A DNA stretch of 64,000 nt from Caulobacter sp. SLTY (lineage in GTDB: Bacteria; Pseudomonadota; Alphaproteobacteria; Caulobacterales; Caulobacteraceae): positions 1 through 64,000 of the forward strand of contig NZ_JAAALA010000023.1 of assembly GCF_009905535.1 (NCBI RefSeq). The letters run 5' to 3'. Under the pieces are notes generated by a model that was not told where the DNA came from, ran no database searches, and saw only the letters and a list, made by a program, of their open reading frames with translations. How positions within the stretch are numbered: position 1 is the stretch's first letter; every line of letters begins with the position of its first letter. This document shows, one piece after another, positions 26,813 through 35,954 of this stretch. The position numbers and the translations under genes were made by a program.

Positions 26813-29161
26813 TCAGAACCTGGCGGTAGCGGTCAGCACGGCGGAGCGGGCGTCGCCGGGTACGGCCCAGCCAAAGCCCGAAGACGAGCGGATGTTGGTG
26901 TAATAGTCCTCATCGGTGAGGTTCTTCAGGTTCAGCTGCAGGCCGATCCGATCGTTGATGTTCCAGGTGACCGCGGCGTTGAACACCCAGTAGTCATCCG
27001 AATACAGCTGCGGCGCGGCGGCATTCGGCCGCTGGAACCCGTACTCGCCGGCATAGTTGGCGCCGACGCCGACCAGCCAGTCCGGGTTGATCTGGTAGCT
27101 GGTCCAGACGTTGAACGCGTGCTTGGGCGTGAACGGGATCGGGTCGCCCTTCAGGAAGTCGACATCGTTCGGCGGCAGGGCCGTGCTGGCGACGTTCCGC
27201 AGGATCTCGCTGTCCAGATAGGTGTAGTTGGCGATCACCGTCCAGTTGGGCAGGATCTGGCCGCTGGCGCCCAGGGTCAGGCCCCGCACCCGGCTTTCGC
27301 CGTCCTGCTGCTGCACCGGGATGGCCGGGTCGTTGGAGGCCAGGCGGATCTTGCTGCGGGTGTTCTGGAACAGCGCACCGGTCAGGGAGAGGCGGCCGTC
27401 GAACAGATCCCACTTGGTCCCCAACTCGATGGTCTCGCCCTCTTCCGGCTCGAGGTCGCAGTTCTGGGCCGTGCCGGTGGTCGAGCAGCCGCTGTTGACG
27501 GTGGCCTGGCTGGGCGTGCTGACGTCACCATAGGCCAGGTAGATCGAGCCGTTCTCGGCCGGCTTGAACACCGCCCCGACGCGGTAGGAGAACAGCTGCT
27601 CCTCGTTGCGCGCCGTCGGGGCGGTGGTGATCACCGGGCTGGCCGGCGGGGCCGGATAGGGGGTCGCGATGGTGGCCGAGGTGAACTCGCCCTCGTTGTT
27701 CTCGTAGCGGACGCCGAAGTTCACGGCGAACATCGGGCCGAACTCGACGTTGTCGAACAGATAGATCGCCTGGTTATTCAGCTCGCCGTCGCTGACACCC
27801 GTGCGGACGAAGTTGATCGGCCCGGTGTAGACGTTGTTCGGGTTGGCGATGTTCATCGGCGGCAGGGCCGGGTTGGGCGTGGCGCCCAGCGGACTACGCT
27901 GCACGTTGCCGCTGACCAGGTCATAGGTCTCGTTCGAGAAGGCGACGCCGACCACCATGTTGTGGCTGACCGAACCTGTGTTGAACGTCCAGTTCAGGTC
28001 CCACTGGCTGACGATCTGGGTGTTCTCGGAGTCGCGGCGCGTGCCGCGAGGGCCGGAGGGGGTGTAGATCCCCGGCGTGGCGCAGACCGCGCCGGTCTGG
28101 GCGTTGAAGCCGCTGGACAGACACCAGGTCCCCTGCGGCGGGTTGACCGTCAGGTCCTGGTTCACCTTCAGGTACCGACTCGTGCTGGTCAGGATCAGGT
28201 CGTCGGTGAACTCGTGGCGGAAGCGCAGGGTGGCGCTGTCGACCGAGGTCTCCTGGCTGTCGATGTTGCGATAGCCGTAGTAGTTCGACGGATCGACGCC
28301 CGGAAGCGGGCCGTTCAGGAAGGCGTTCGACGCATAGGGCACGCCGTAGCGCGGGGTGTTCTTGTCCTCCTGGTGCATCAGCGACAGGGTGAAGCTGGTC
28401 GGGCCGCCGACGCCGAAGGTGATCGAGGGCGCGAAGCCCCAGCGCTCATAGACCTCCACGTCCCGGCCGGGGACGTCGTTCTGGTGGACCATGCCGTTCA
28501 GGCGGATGGCGATGCTGTCGGTCAGCAGCAGGTTGGAGTCGACCGTCAGCCGGCTGTAGTTGTCGGTGCCCAGGCCCCCGGTGACCGTGGTGCGGTCGGC
28601 CGCGAACGGCGTCTTGCTGACCAGGTTGATCGTGCCGCCGACCCCGCCGGAGCCCGAATAGGCGCCGTTCGGGCCGTTGACGACCTCGATCTGCTGCAGG
28701 TTGAAGGTGTCGGTGCGGCTGTACTGCGCCGAGTCGCGCAGGCCGTCGGTGGTGATGTCGTTGTTGGCGCTGTAGCCACGCAGGTTGATGCTGTCGCCAT
28801 AGCCGCCGCCGCCCTCGCCGGCCCCGAAGGTGATGCCGGGCACCGTCTGCAGCACATCGCGCAGGGTCAGCAGGTTCTGGTCGCGCAGAGTCCGTTCGGA
28901 GACCACGGTGATGGTCTGGGGGGTGTCCACTGGCTTGGCGGTGTACTTGGTCGAGGCTGGCTTGGCCCCGGTCTCGCCGGTGATGTCCACGCCGCTGACG
29001 TCGGTCGGCTGGTCGGCGTCCGCCCCGGCGGCCGACATCGGCGCCTCGTCGGCGGCCATGGTGGCCGTGGCCAGGCCGAACCCGGCGATCCCGGCGACGG
29101 CGGCCACGGACAGGGCGCGCTTGGCGCGGGCGCTGACGCCCAGCGGCTTGATGGTGCTCAT
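26813..29161 (-). CDS. TonB-dependent siderophore receptor
   Basis: This 782-aa outer-membrane receptor for a ferric siderophore has a long signal peptide (about 1-36), an acidic linker, and a plug domain (about 70-200) with DTPQTITVVSERTLRDQNLLTLRDVLQTVPGITF, the SINLRGY turn and IEVVNGPNGAYSGSGGVGGTINLVSKTP. The beta-barrel follows and ends in the terminal Phe of SAVLTATARF needed for BAM recognition. The plug pattern is that of the FhuE/Fiu/FpvA group of siderophore receptors; catecholate versus hydroxamate cannot be decided. A strong Fur box lies 80 bases upstream of the start, so expression should be iron-repressed. Confidence 0.93.
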   Translation of the reverse strand: MSTIKPLGVSARAKRALSVAAVAGIAGFGLATATMAADEAPMSAAGADADQPTDVSGVDITGETGAKPASTKYTAKPVDTPQTITVVSERTLRDQNLLTLRDVLQTVPGITFGAGEGGGGYGDSINLRGYSANNDITTDGLRDSAQYSRTDTFNLQQIEVVNGPNGAYSGSGGVGGTINLVSKTPFAADRTTVTGGLGTDNYSRLTVDSNLLLTDSIAIRLNGMVHQNDVPGRDVEVYERWGFAPSITFGVGGPTSFTLSLMHQEDKNTPRYGVPYASNAFLNGPLPGVDPSNYYGYRNIDSQETSVDSATLRFRHEFTDDLILTSTSRYLKVNQDLTVNPPQGTWCLSSGFNAQTGAVCATPGIYTPSGPRGTRRDSENTQIVSQWDLNWTFNTGSVSHNMVVGVAFSNETYDLVSGNVQRSPLGATPNPALPPMNIANPNNVYTGPINFVRTGVSDGELNNQAIYLFDNVEFGPMFAVNFGVRYENNEGEFTSATIATPYPAPPASPVITTAPTARNEEQLFSYRVGAVFKPAENGSIYLAYGDVSTPSQATVNSGCSTTGTAQNCDLEPEEGETIELGTKWDLFDGRLSLTGALFQNTRSKIRLASNDPAIPVQQQDGESRVRGLTLGASGQILPNWTVIANYTYLDSEILRNVASTALPPNDVDFLKGDPIPFTPKHAFNVWTSYQINPDWLVGVGANYAGEYGFQRPNAAAPQLYSDDYWVFNAAVTWNINDRIGLQLNLKNLTDEDYYTNIRSSSGFGWAVPGDARSAVLTATARF

Positions 29162-29241
29162 ACGAAATCTATCCCCAACTAACCCCTGCGGCGACCGGCC
29201 GCATGCGATTGCGAAGCGTTCTTAATCGCAGCATTTCAGCC

Positions 29242-29262
29242 TTGCAATGAGAATCGTTCGCA
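29242..29262. promoter_or_regulatory. Fur box upstream of the siderophore receptor
   Basis: The 21-base site centres on AATGAGAATCGTT flanked by TTGC and CGCA, close to the alphaproteobacterial Fur consensus of interleaved GATAATGATAATC-type repeats. It lies 81-101 bases upstream of the receptor ATG and 58 bases upstream of the divergent flavoprotein gene, so it may also touch the latter. Confidence 0.75.
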
Positions 29263-29319
29263 GAAAGCGGAAATCCCCTATCCCGTTGACTTCCCCGCCC
29301 CCCTGGGGTCGAAGCGGCC

Positions 29320-30516
29320 ATGGCCAGGACCGCTGAAACCTTCGATGTTGTGATAGTCGGCGCCGGCGCGGCCGGGATGATGTGCGCCATCGAGGCCGGC
29401 AAGCGCGGCCGCCGGGTGCTCGTCCTCGACCACGCCGCCGCGCCCGGAGAGAAGATCCGCATCTCCGGCGGCGGCCGCTGCAACTTCACCAACCTGGAGG
29501 GTGACCGGCCGGACCGCTACCTGTCGGCCAACCCCCACTTCGCCCGCTCGGCGCTCAGCCGCTATCGCCCGCGCGACTTCATCGCCCTGGTCGAGAAGCA
29601 CGGCATCGCCTGGCATGAGAAGACGCTCGGCCAGCTGTTCTGCGACGGCTCGGCCAAACAGATCGTCGCCATGCTGCTGGACGAGATGCGGGAAAACGGA
29701 GCCATCCTCCGCTTAAACGTCGAAATCGACCGCATCGAACAGACCGACAGCGGATTCGAGATCGCCGTCGGCGGCGGGCGCATCGCCTGCGAGAGCCTGG
29801 TGGCAGCATGTGGCGGCAAGTCGATTCCGAAAATGGGCGCGACGGGCTTTGCTTATGAGATCGCCCGGCAGTTCGAGGTCCCCGTGCTCGACACCCGCCC
29901 GGCCCTCGTCCCCCTGACCTTCGCGGTGCATGTGCTGGACCAGCTGAAGCCCCTGGCCGGGGTGGCGGTGAACCAGGCCGTGGTCGGTTGCGGCAAGACC
30001 CGCTTCACCGAGGACCTGCTGTTCACCCACCGAGGCCTCAGCGGACCGGCCATCCTGCAGATCTCGTCCTACTGGCGCGAGGGCGACGAACTGGCCGCCG
30101 ACCTGGCGCCGGGCCTCGACGTGCTCAATTTCCTCAAGGAATCCAAGCGCACCCACCCCAAGACCGCGCCCCACACCGCCCTGGCGTGGAAGCTGCCCAA
30201 GGCCCTGGCGGTGCTGATCGCCGACACCCACGCCGCGCCCGGCAACCTGGCGGACCAGCCCGACCGCGCCCTCAAGGCCATGGCCGATGCCGTCAACGCC
30301 TGGCGCTTCAAGCCCGTCGGCTCCGAAGGCTACCGCACCGCCGAGGTCACCCTGGGCGGCATCGACACCGCCGCGCTGGATCAGAAGACCATGGCCGCTC
30401 GCGGCGTTCCCGGCCTCTACTTCATCGGCGAATGCGTGGACGTCACCGGCTGGCTCGGCGGCTACAACTTCCAGTGGGCCTGGGCGTCCGGCTGGGTTGC
30501 GGGCCAATCAGCTTAA
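29320..30516 (+). CDS. HI0933/YhiN/BaiN-family FAD-dependent oxidoreductase
   Basis: This 398-aa two-dinucleotide-binding flavoprotein has an N-terminal FDVVIVGAGAAGMMCAIEAGKRG FAD-binding motif, GEKIRISGGGRCNFTN (the signature of the HI0933 family), GIAWHEKTLGQLFCDGSA, FTHRGLSGPAILQ, and the C-terminal GLYFIGECVDVTGWLGGYNFQWAWASG that closes the FAD site. Members include the gut bile-acid reductase BaiN and many uncharacterised YhiN proteins; the physiological substrate here is unknown. It is divergent from the receptor gene and its stop overlaps the stop of the convergent lipoprotein gene. Confidence 0.92.
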   Translation: MARTAETFDVVIVGAGAAGMMCAIEAGKRGRRVLVLDHAAAPGEKIRISGGGRCNFTNLEGDRPDRYLSANPHFARSALSRYRPRDFIALVEKHGIAWHEKTLGQLFCDGSAKQIVAMLLDEMRENGAILRLNVEIDRIEQTDSGFEIAVGGGRIACESLVAACGGKSIPKMGATGFAYEIARQFEVPVLDTRPALVPLTFAVHVLDQLKPLAGVAVNQAVVGCGKTRFTEDLLFTHRGLSGPAILQISSYWREGDELAADLAPGLDVLNFLKESKRTHPKTAPHTALAWKLPKALAVLIADTHAAPGNLADQPDRALKAMADAVNAWRFKPVGSEGYRTAEVTLGGIDTAALDQKTMAARGVPGLYFIGECVDVTGWLGGYNFQWAWASGWVAGQSA

Positions 30517-30968
30517 CCAGCCATTTCCCGCGCATCGTAGGCGTCCTCGGGCTTGGCGCCTTTGCCGGCCAGCACTTCCAGGGTCATCCGGTAGGCCGGG
30601 CCGCCGGAGAGGTCGAAGGTGGTCCCCACCCCCATCCCGACGCCCGAGCGATAGCCGCCCGTCCCGCCGCCGATCCCGATGCTGGTCCCGCCGCGCGAGC
30701 CGGACCGATCGCCGATCCGGTCCACCACCCGGAACCAGTCGTAGCCGTCCCGCACCGCGATCTCGGCCGCCCGGCGCAGGGCGAAGTCGCTGACCTGTTC
30801 CGGCGGAGCGCCGGGGCCGCCCTGGAAGGTGACCCGATAGCGGCCGGTGGCGATGCGATAGTCGGAAAAGCCCACAGCTCGCCCGTCCGGGGCGGGGCCG
30901 TAGGCAGTGGGGGTGGCGCAGGCGGCCAGGGACAGGGTGGCGGCAGCGGCGCAGATCAACAGGCGCAT
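30513..30968 (-). CDS. CC0125/CC1285-type lipoprotein
   Basis: The 151-aa product has a lipoprotein signal with lipobox LAAC (Cys at about 17), then TPTAYGPAPDGRAVGFSDYRIATGRYRVTFQG, ALRRAAEIAVRDGYDWFRVVDR, a glycine-rich stretch (GGTSIGIGGGTGGYRSGVGMGVGTTFD) and a C-terminal YRMTLEVLAG strand. The 'GFSDYRI..YRVTFxG' plus 'AAEIAVRDGYDWFRV' layout is that of a Caulobacter lipoprotein family (CC0125/CC1285), whose function is unknown. It is probably anchored in the outer membrane. Confidence 0.85.
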   Translation of the reverse strand: MRLLICAAAATLSLAACATPTAYGPAPDGRAVGFSDYRIATGRYRVTFQGGPGAPPEQVSDFALRRAAEIAVRDGYDWFRVVDRIGDRSGSRGGTSIGIGGGTGGYRSGVGMGVGTTFDLSGGPAYRMTLEVLAGKGAKPEDAYDAREMAG

Positions 30969-31074
30969 GGGGGTTTCTCCTCACCTCCGTTAATCCCGCC
31001 CGCCGGGGCCAAGTTCCGTTTACGCCCCCGCCCGGTGGGCGTATGCGATCCCCGCCAAGCCGTGGGAGCGCGCC

Positions 31075-31533
31075 ATGACATTCACCCTCACCCCTGTCGC
31101 CCATGTGCGGGGCGGCCGCAGCGAGGCCACGGATGACGACTGGGGCCAGAGCCGCGCCCGGATCGAACTGGCCGAGCACATCCCGGAAGAGGCGCTGGCC
31201 AGCCTGGGCGATTTTTCCCATGCCGAAGTCATCTTCGTCTTCGATCAGGTGACGGACGACCAGATCGTCACCGGCGCCCGCCACCCGCGCGGCCGCAAGG
31301 ACTGGCCGCTGGTCGGCATCTTCGCCCAGCGGGGCAAGAACCGGCCCAACCGCCTGGGGGTCACCGTCTGCTCCATCGTCGCGGTCGAGGGCCGAACCCT
31401 GATCGTCGAGGGGTTGGACGCCATCGACGGCACGCCGGTCCTCGACATCAAGCCGGTGCTGACCGGCTTTCTGCCGCGCGGCGAGGTCCGCGAGCCGGCC
31501 TGGGCCCGCGAAATCATGGAGGCCTATTGGTGA
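31075..31533 (+). CDS. trmO: TrmO/TsaA-type tRNA N6-methyltransferase
   Basis: TrmO methylates N6-threonylcarbamoyladenosine at position 37 of tRNA-Thr using SAM, with a single-sheeted beta-barrel fold. The 152-aa sequence contains the core RIELAEHIPEEALASLGDFSHAEVIFVFD, GIFAQRGKNRPNRLGVTVCSIVAVEG and GLDAIDGTPVLDIKPVL, which define this family. It is shorter than E. coli TrmO (about 235 aa) and lacks that protein's C-terminal domain, as do many alphaproteobacterial versions. The stop overlaps the GTG start of the CoA transferase by 4 bases. Confidence 0.85.
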   Translation: MTFTLTPVAHVRGGRSEATDDDWGQSRARIELAEHIPEEALASLGDFSHAEVIFVFDQVTDDQIVTGARHPRGRKDWPLVGIFAQRGKNRPNRLGVTVCSIVAVEGRTLIVEGLDAIDGTPVLDIKPVLTGFLPRGEVREPAWAREIMEAYW

Positions 31534-32672
31534 GGCGGCCTCTCGAGGGGGTGCGCGTCCTCGCCCTGGAGCATTTCGGAGCGGGCCCCTACGCCACCCT
31601 GCTGATGGCCGAATTGGGCGCCGAGGTGATCAAGGTGGAATCGCCCAGCCTCGGCGGCGACGCCTCCCGCCCGACCGGGCCGTATCGCCTCGGCGAGCAT
31701 GACAGCCAGTATTTCCAGACCTTCTCGCGCCACAAGAAGTCCGTCGCCCTGGAGCTCAAAGACCCGAAGGGCCGGGCCGATTTCGAGCGCCTGGTGGCCG
31801 GCGCCGAACTGGTGGTCAACAACTATCGCGGCGACCAGCCGGCCAAGCTCGGCCTCACCTATGAGGCGCTGAAGGCCATCAACCCCGCCATCGTCTGCGG
31901 CCACCTGTCGGCCTATGGCCGGGGCAACAGCCGGGAGGCCTGGCCCGGCTATGACTATCCGATGCAGGCCGAGTGCGGCCTGATGAGCCTGACCGGCGAG
32001 CCCGACGGCCCGCCGGCCCGGATGGGCGTCTCGATCATCGACTTCATGAGCGGGACCACCTTCGCCTTCGCCCTGGTCAGCGCCCTGCTGTCAGCGCGGA
32101 CCACGGGGGTGGGCTGCGACGTCGACGTCTGCCTGTTCGACGTGGCCCTGCACCAGCTGAGCTACCCCGCCATCTGGGCGATGAACGCCGGCCACCCGGC
32201 CGAGCGGCTGCCCAATGGGGCTCACCCGTCGCTGGCCCCAGTGCAGCGGGTGAAGACGGCGGACGGCTATGGCCAGCTGATGTGCATGACCGAGAAGTTC
32301 TGGCGGGAACTGTGCGTCGTGGCCGGGCGGGAAGATTTGCTCGCCGATCCGAGGTTCGAGGACCTGTCCGCCCGCCACAAGAACCTCGCGGCCTTGAGCG
32401 AGGCCCTCGACGGCCTGTTCGCAACCCGCACCAGCGCGGAATGGGCGACGCTGCTGGCGGGCCGCGTCCCATTCGGGCCGGTCAACGACGTGGCGGCGGC
32501 CCTGGCCAACCCCTTCGTGGCCGAGGTCGGCATGCGCGACGTCGTCGAGCACCCGGATATGCCACAAGGCCTGCAGATGCTGGCTGCGCCGATCCGGATC
32601 GACGGTGAGCGGATGCCGGGGAAGCGCGCGCCGAAGCTTGGCGAGGATACGGCAGACCTGCTGAAGCCGTAG
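31530..32672 (+). CDS. CaiB/BaiF (family III) CoA transferase
   Basis: The 380-aa product transfers CoA between carboxylic acids through an aspartyl-CoA thioester intermediate. It shows RPLEGVRVLALEHFGAGPYATLLMAELGAEVIKVE at the N-terminus, the SVALELKDPKGRADF segment, LSAYGRGN, DYPMQAECGLMSLTGEPDGPP with the catalytic Asp, and VDVCLFDVALHQLSYPA. The start is GTG 31530, in a GTGA overlap with trmO. The pairing with trmO is probably just a compact operon. The acyl substrate is unknown. Confidence 0.9.
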   Translation: MRRPLEGVRVLALEHFGAGPYATLLMAELGAEVIKVESPSLGGDASRPTGPYRLGEHDSQYFQTFSRHKKSVALELKDPKGRADFERLVAGAELVVNNYRGDQPAKLGLTYEALKAINPAIVCGHLSAYGRGNSREAWPGYDYPMQAECGLMSLTGEPDGPPARMGVSIIDFMSGTTFAFALVSALLSARTTGVGCDVDVCLFDVALHQLSYPAIWAMNAGHPAERLPNGAHPSLAPVQRVKTADGYGQLMCMTEKFWRELCVVAGREDLLADPRFEDLSARHKNLAALSEALDGLFATRTSAEWATLLAGRVPFGPVNDVAAALANPFVAEVGMRDVVEHPDMPQGLQMLAAPIRIDGERMPGKRAPKLGEDTADLLKP

Positions 32673-32675
32673 TTC

Positions 32676-32855
32676 TTCGCTCTCCCCCATCGCAGATGGG
32701 GGAGAGGCTCTGGCGAGCGCTGCAAGCGAGCCAGACCGAGGGGGTCCCCACCGCCAGTTCAGAAGAAACCTCCAAACGCCGGCGCTGCCCCGCCTCCTGG
32801 TCCGTCGCTCACGCTCCGAACCGTCCTCCGCCCCCTCTCGGGAGCGGAGAGCGAA
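32676..32855 (+). repeat. 180-bp dispersed intergenic repeat, copy 2
   Basis: It has the same length and the same TTCGCTCTCC/GGAGAGCGAA boundaries as the copy at 6853-7032, in opposite orientation. The outer ~80 bases on each side differ at only a handful of positions; the centre (after CCCACCGCC, before GCCGGCGCTGCC) has diverged completely at equal length. It starts 3 bases after the CoA transferase stop and ends 37 bases before fdhD. Confidence 0.88.
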
Positions 32856-32892
32856 GGCTTGCCTCTGCCGGGTACAGGCGTAGCCTTGGCGA

Positions 32893-33693
32893 ATGTCCCC
32901 GCTTCTCCCGACCGTCGAGACCCGCCCCGGACGCCAGTGGCGCACCGGCGGGGCCTCGGAGGCTATCGAACGCCCCCTCGCCGACGAGGCCCCGGTGGGT
33001 ATCCTCTACGATGGCCGGCCGCACGCGGTGCTGATGGCCACGCCCGCCGACGTCGAGGATCTCGCCGTCGGCTTCACCCTGTCCGAGCGCATCGCCACCG
33101 CCGAGCAGATCGCCGGCGTCAGGGTCGAGACCCTGCCCGAGGGTATCCAGGTCGATGTCCGCCTGACCGCCTCCGCCCGCGCGTCCAGGGCCAAAGCCCG
33201 CGCCCGCACCCTGGAGGGACGGTCGTCCTGTGGCCTATGCGGGGTGCAGCGGCTGGCCGCCGCGGTGCGGCCGCTGGAGCCGGTGCGCAACATCGCCCCG
33301 GTCTCCCGCGCCGCCATCGCTGCCGCCCTCGACGCCCTGGAGGCGCAGCAGGACCTCGGCCGGCTGACCCGCGCCTGCCACGCCGCCGCCCTGGCCGATG
33401 CCACGGGGAGGGTGCTGCTGGTCCGCGAGGATGTCGGGCGGCACAATGCGCTGGACAAGGTGATCGGGGCCGCCGCCCGGGCCGGGGTCACCGCGCCGGT
33501 CTGCCTGGTGACCAGCCGGTGCAGCTACGAGATGGTCGAGAAGGCGGCCATCGCCGGGTTTCCGGTGTTGGTGGCCATCTCGGCGCCGACCGCCCTGGCC
33601 ATCCGTAAGGCCGAGGAATCCAACCTGACCCTGATCGCCCTGGCGCGGGCCGATGGGTTCACGGTCTTCACCGGCGGGGAGCGGATCCAATGA
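32893..33693 (+). CDS. fdhD: Formate dehydrogenase accessory sulfurtransferase FdhD
   Basis: FdhD carries sulfur from IscS to the molybdenum cofactor of formate dehydrogenases and related enzymes. The 266-aa product has the key SSCGLCG motif (the two cysteines that carry persulfide), PHAVLMATPADVEDLAVGFTLSE, the REDVGRHNALDKVIG segment, TSRCSYEMVEKAAIAGFPVLVAISAPTALAI and the C-terminal LTLIALARADGFTVFTGGERI. It overlaps the next gene, a molybdopterin oxidoreductase, by 4 bases, which identifies its client. Confidence 0.95.
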   Translation: MSPLLPTVETRPGRQWRTGGASEAIERPLADEAPVGILYDGRPHAVLMATPADVEDLAVGFTLSERIATAEQIAGVRVETLPEGIQVDVRLTASARASRAKARARTLEGRSSCGLCGVQRLAAAVRPLEPVRNIAPVSRAAIAAALDALEAQQDLGRLTRACHAAALADATGRVLLVREDVGRHNALDKVIGAAARAGVTAPVCLVTSRCSYEMVEKAAIAGFPVLVAISAPTALAIRKAEESNLTLIALARADGFTVFTGGERIQ

Positions 33694-35948
33694 CCAAGGG
33701 TGTCAAACCCTACAAACCGCCGGCCGGCGGCTGGGGCGCGCTGAAGGCGGTCGCTGGGGCGCTGGCCGACCAGGAGACGGTGGCGGAGGGCGGCAAGGCG
33801 TTGCTGGCCGCCAACCAGCCGGACGGGTTCGACTGTCCGGGCTGCGCCTGGCCGGACCCCAAACACACTTCCAGCTTCGAATTCTGTGAAAACGGGGCCA
33901 AGGCGGTGGCCTGGGAGACCACCAGCAAACGGGCCACGCCCGAGGCGGTCGGCGCCCATACGGTCTCCGAGCTCTGGCAATGGACGGACCATGCGTTGGA
34001 GGATCTGGGCCGGCTGACCGAGCCGCTGCGCTACGATCCGGCATCCGACCGGTTTGTGCGGGCAAGCTGGGACGAGGCGACCACCGCCATCGGCCGCGTG
34101 ATCGCCGCCTTCGATCCCAACCAGGTGGAGTTCTACGCCTCCGGCCGGGCGTCCAACGAGGCGGCCTTCCTGTTCCAGCTGTGGGGCCGGCGGTTCGGGA
34201 CCAACAACTTCCCCGACTGCTCCAACATGTGCCACGAGCCGACCAGCGTCGGCCTGGCCGAACAGTTGGGGCTGGGCAAGGGCTCGGTCACCCTGGAGGA
34301 TTTCGACCACGCCGACTGCATCCTCAGCTTCGGCCACAACCCCGGCACCAACCATCCCCGGATGATGGCCACCCTGCGCGACGCCGCCCGGCGGGGCGCG
34401 GCCATCCTGGTGTTCAACCCGATGAAGGAGCGGGCGCTGGAGACGTTCGCCAGCCCTCAGGACCCGGTCGAGATGGCCACCCTGAGCGGGACCGACATCG
34501 CCAGCCGCTATTACCAGCTGAAGGTCGGCGGCGACGTCGCGGTGCTGACCGGGCTGATGAAGCTGTTGATCGAACGGGATGCTCTCGACCACGCGTTCAT
34601 CACCCAGCACACCGCCGGCCTGGAGGCGTTGAAGGCCGCCGTCACGGCGGCCGACTGGGACTGGATCGAGGCGCGCGGGGGCCTGACCCGCGCCGAGATC
34701 GAGGAGGCCGCCGACATCTATCAGCGGTCGAAGGCGGTGATCCTCTGCTACGGCATGGGGCTGACCCAGCATCGCTCGGCCTCCAGCCTGGTGCAGCAGC
34801 TGGTCAATCTGTTGCTGCTCGGCGGCCATATCGGGCGGCCGGGGGCGGGCATCTGTCCCCTGCGCGGCCATTCCAACGTCCAGGGCGCCCGGACGGTCGG
34901 GGTCTCGGAGAAGCCCTCGCCGGCCCTGCTCGCCAGTCTAACCAAGGTGTTCGGTTTTTCCCCGCCGACCGCCCACGGCCACACGGTGCCCGAGGCCATC
35001 GAGGCCATGCTGGCCGGGGAGGCCAAGGCGCTGGTCTGTCTGGGCGGCAACTTCGCCGTCGCCGCGCCGGACCCGGCCCAGACCTATCCGGCGGTCAAGG
35101 GCCTGGACCTGACGGTCAACATCGCCACCAAGCTCAACCGCACCCATCTGTTGGCCGGCAAGGCGGCCTGGATCCTGCCCTGCCTGGGCCGCACCGAGAT
35201 CGACGTCCAGGCCACGGGCCGCCAGTCGGTGACCGTCGAGGACAGCATGTCGATGGTCCACGCCAGCCGGGGCATGAAGCCGCCGGCGTCCGAGCACCTG
35301 CGGTCCGAGCCCTGGATCGTCGCCGAACTGGCCCTGGCCAGCCTGGGCGAGGGCAGCGGCATCGACTGGCGAGGGCTGGCCGGGGACTATGACCGGGTAC
35401 GCGAGATGATCGAGCAGGTCTTCCCCGACCAGTTCGAGGACTACAACGCCCGCATCCGCACCCCCGGCGGCTTCCGTCTGCCCGTGCCGACGGGCGAGCG
35501 GGTGTGGACCACCACCTCCGGCCGCGCCGCCTTCATCCCCTATGCCCCCGACGAGGCGGGCAAGGACGACCCGACGCGCGGGAAAGCGGACGTCCTGCTG
35601 CTGACCACCCTCCGCAGTCACGATCAGTATAACACCACCATCTACGGGCTGAACGATCGCTATCGAGGCGTGAAGGGCCGCCGGGACGTGGTGTTCGCCA
35701 ACTCGGCCGACCTGGCGGCGCGGGGGATCGCTGACGGGGATGTCATAGACCTGGAAGGGGTGAGCGACGACAGCATCGAGCGGGTGCTGCGCGGCTTCAC
35801 GGCGGTGGCCCGCGACCTGCCGAGGGGGTGCCTGGCGGCCTACTATCCGGAGGCCAATCCTTTGGTGGATCTGTCGGACCGCGACAAGCGCAGCGGGACG
35901 CCGGCCTATAAGTCGATCCCGGTGCGAATGCACAGATCAGCCCGTTAA
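33690..35948 (+). CDS. FdhF/YdeP-family molybdopterin oxidoreductase
   Basis: This 752-aa bis-MGD enzyme of the YdeP (TIGR01701-like) branch of the DMSO reductase superfamily has an N-terminal CPGCAWPD cysteine pair, ENGAKAVAWETTSKRATPEAVGAHTVSEL, the molybdopterin-domain segments FYASGRASNEAAFLFQLWGRRFGTNNFPDCSNMCHEPTS, and GHNPGTNHPRMM, GYGMGLTQHRSAS-type loops and the C-terminal aspartate-decarboxylase-like domain (LLLTTLRSHDQYNTTIYGLNDRYRGVKGRRDVVF). The Cys of SNMCHEPTS lies where formate dehydrogenases have the Mo-ligand region. E. coli YdeP is linked to acid resistance; the substrate is not known. It is translationally coupled to fdhD. Confidence 0.9.
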   Translation: MTKGVKPYKPPAGGWGALKAVAGALADQETVAEGGKALLAANQPDGFDCPGCAWPDPKHTSSFEFCENGAKAVAWETTSKRATPEAVGAHTVSELWQWTDHALEDLGRLTEPLRYDPASDRFVRASWDEATTAIGRVIAAFDPNQVEFYASGRASNEAAFLFQLWGRRFGTNNFPDCSNMCHEPTSVGLAEQLGLGKGSVTLEDFDHADCILSFGHNPGTNHPRMMATLRDAARRGAAILVFNPMKERALETFASPQDPVEMATLSGTDIASRYYQLKVGGDVAVLTGLMKLLIERDALDHAFITQHTAGLEALKAAVTAADWDWIEARGGLTRAEIEEAADIYQRSKAVILCYGMGLTQHRSASSLVQQLVNLLLLGGHIGRPGAGICPLRGHSNVQGARTVGVSEKPSPALLASLTKVFGFSPPTAHGHTVPEAIEAMLAGEAKALVCLGGNFAVAAPDPAQTYPAVKGLDLTVNIATKLNRTHLLAGKAAWILPCLGRTEIDVQATGRQSVTVEDSMSMVHASRGMKPPASEHLRSEPWIVAELALASLGEGSGIDWRGLAGDYDRVREMIEQVFPDQFEDYNARIRTPGGFRLPVPTGERVWTTTSGRAAFIPYAPDEAGKDDPTRGKADVLLLTTLRSHDQYNTTIYGLNDRYRGVKGRRDVVFANSADLAARGIADGDVIDLEGVSDDSIERVLRGFTAVARDLPRGCLAAYYPEANPLVDLSDRDKRSGTPAYKSIPVRMHRSAR

Positions 35949-35954
35949 ACGGCC

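Noticed and set aside
27119-29182. 687-codon plus-strand open frame across the siderophore receptor
   Set aside because: Antisense shadow of the receptor with low-complexity translation.
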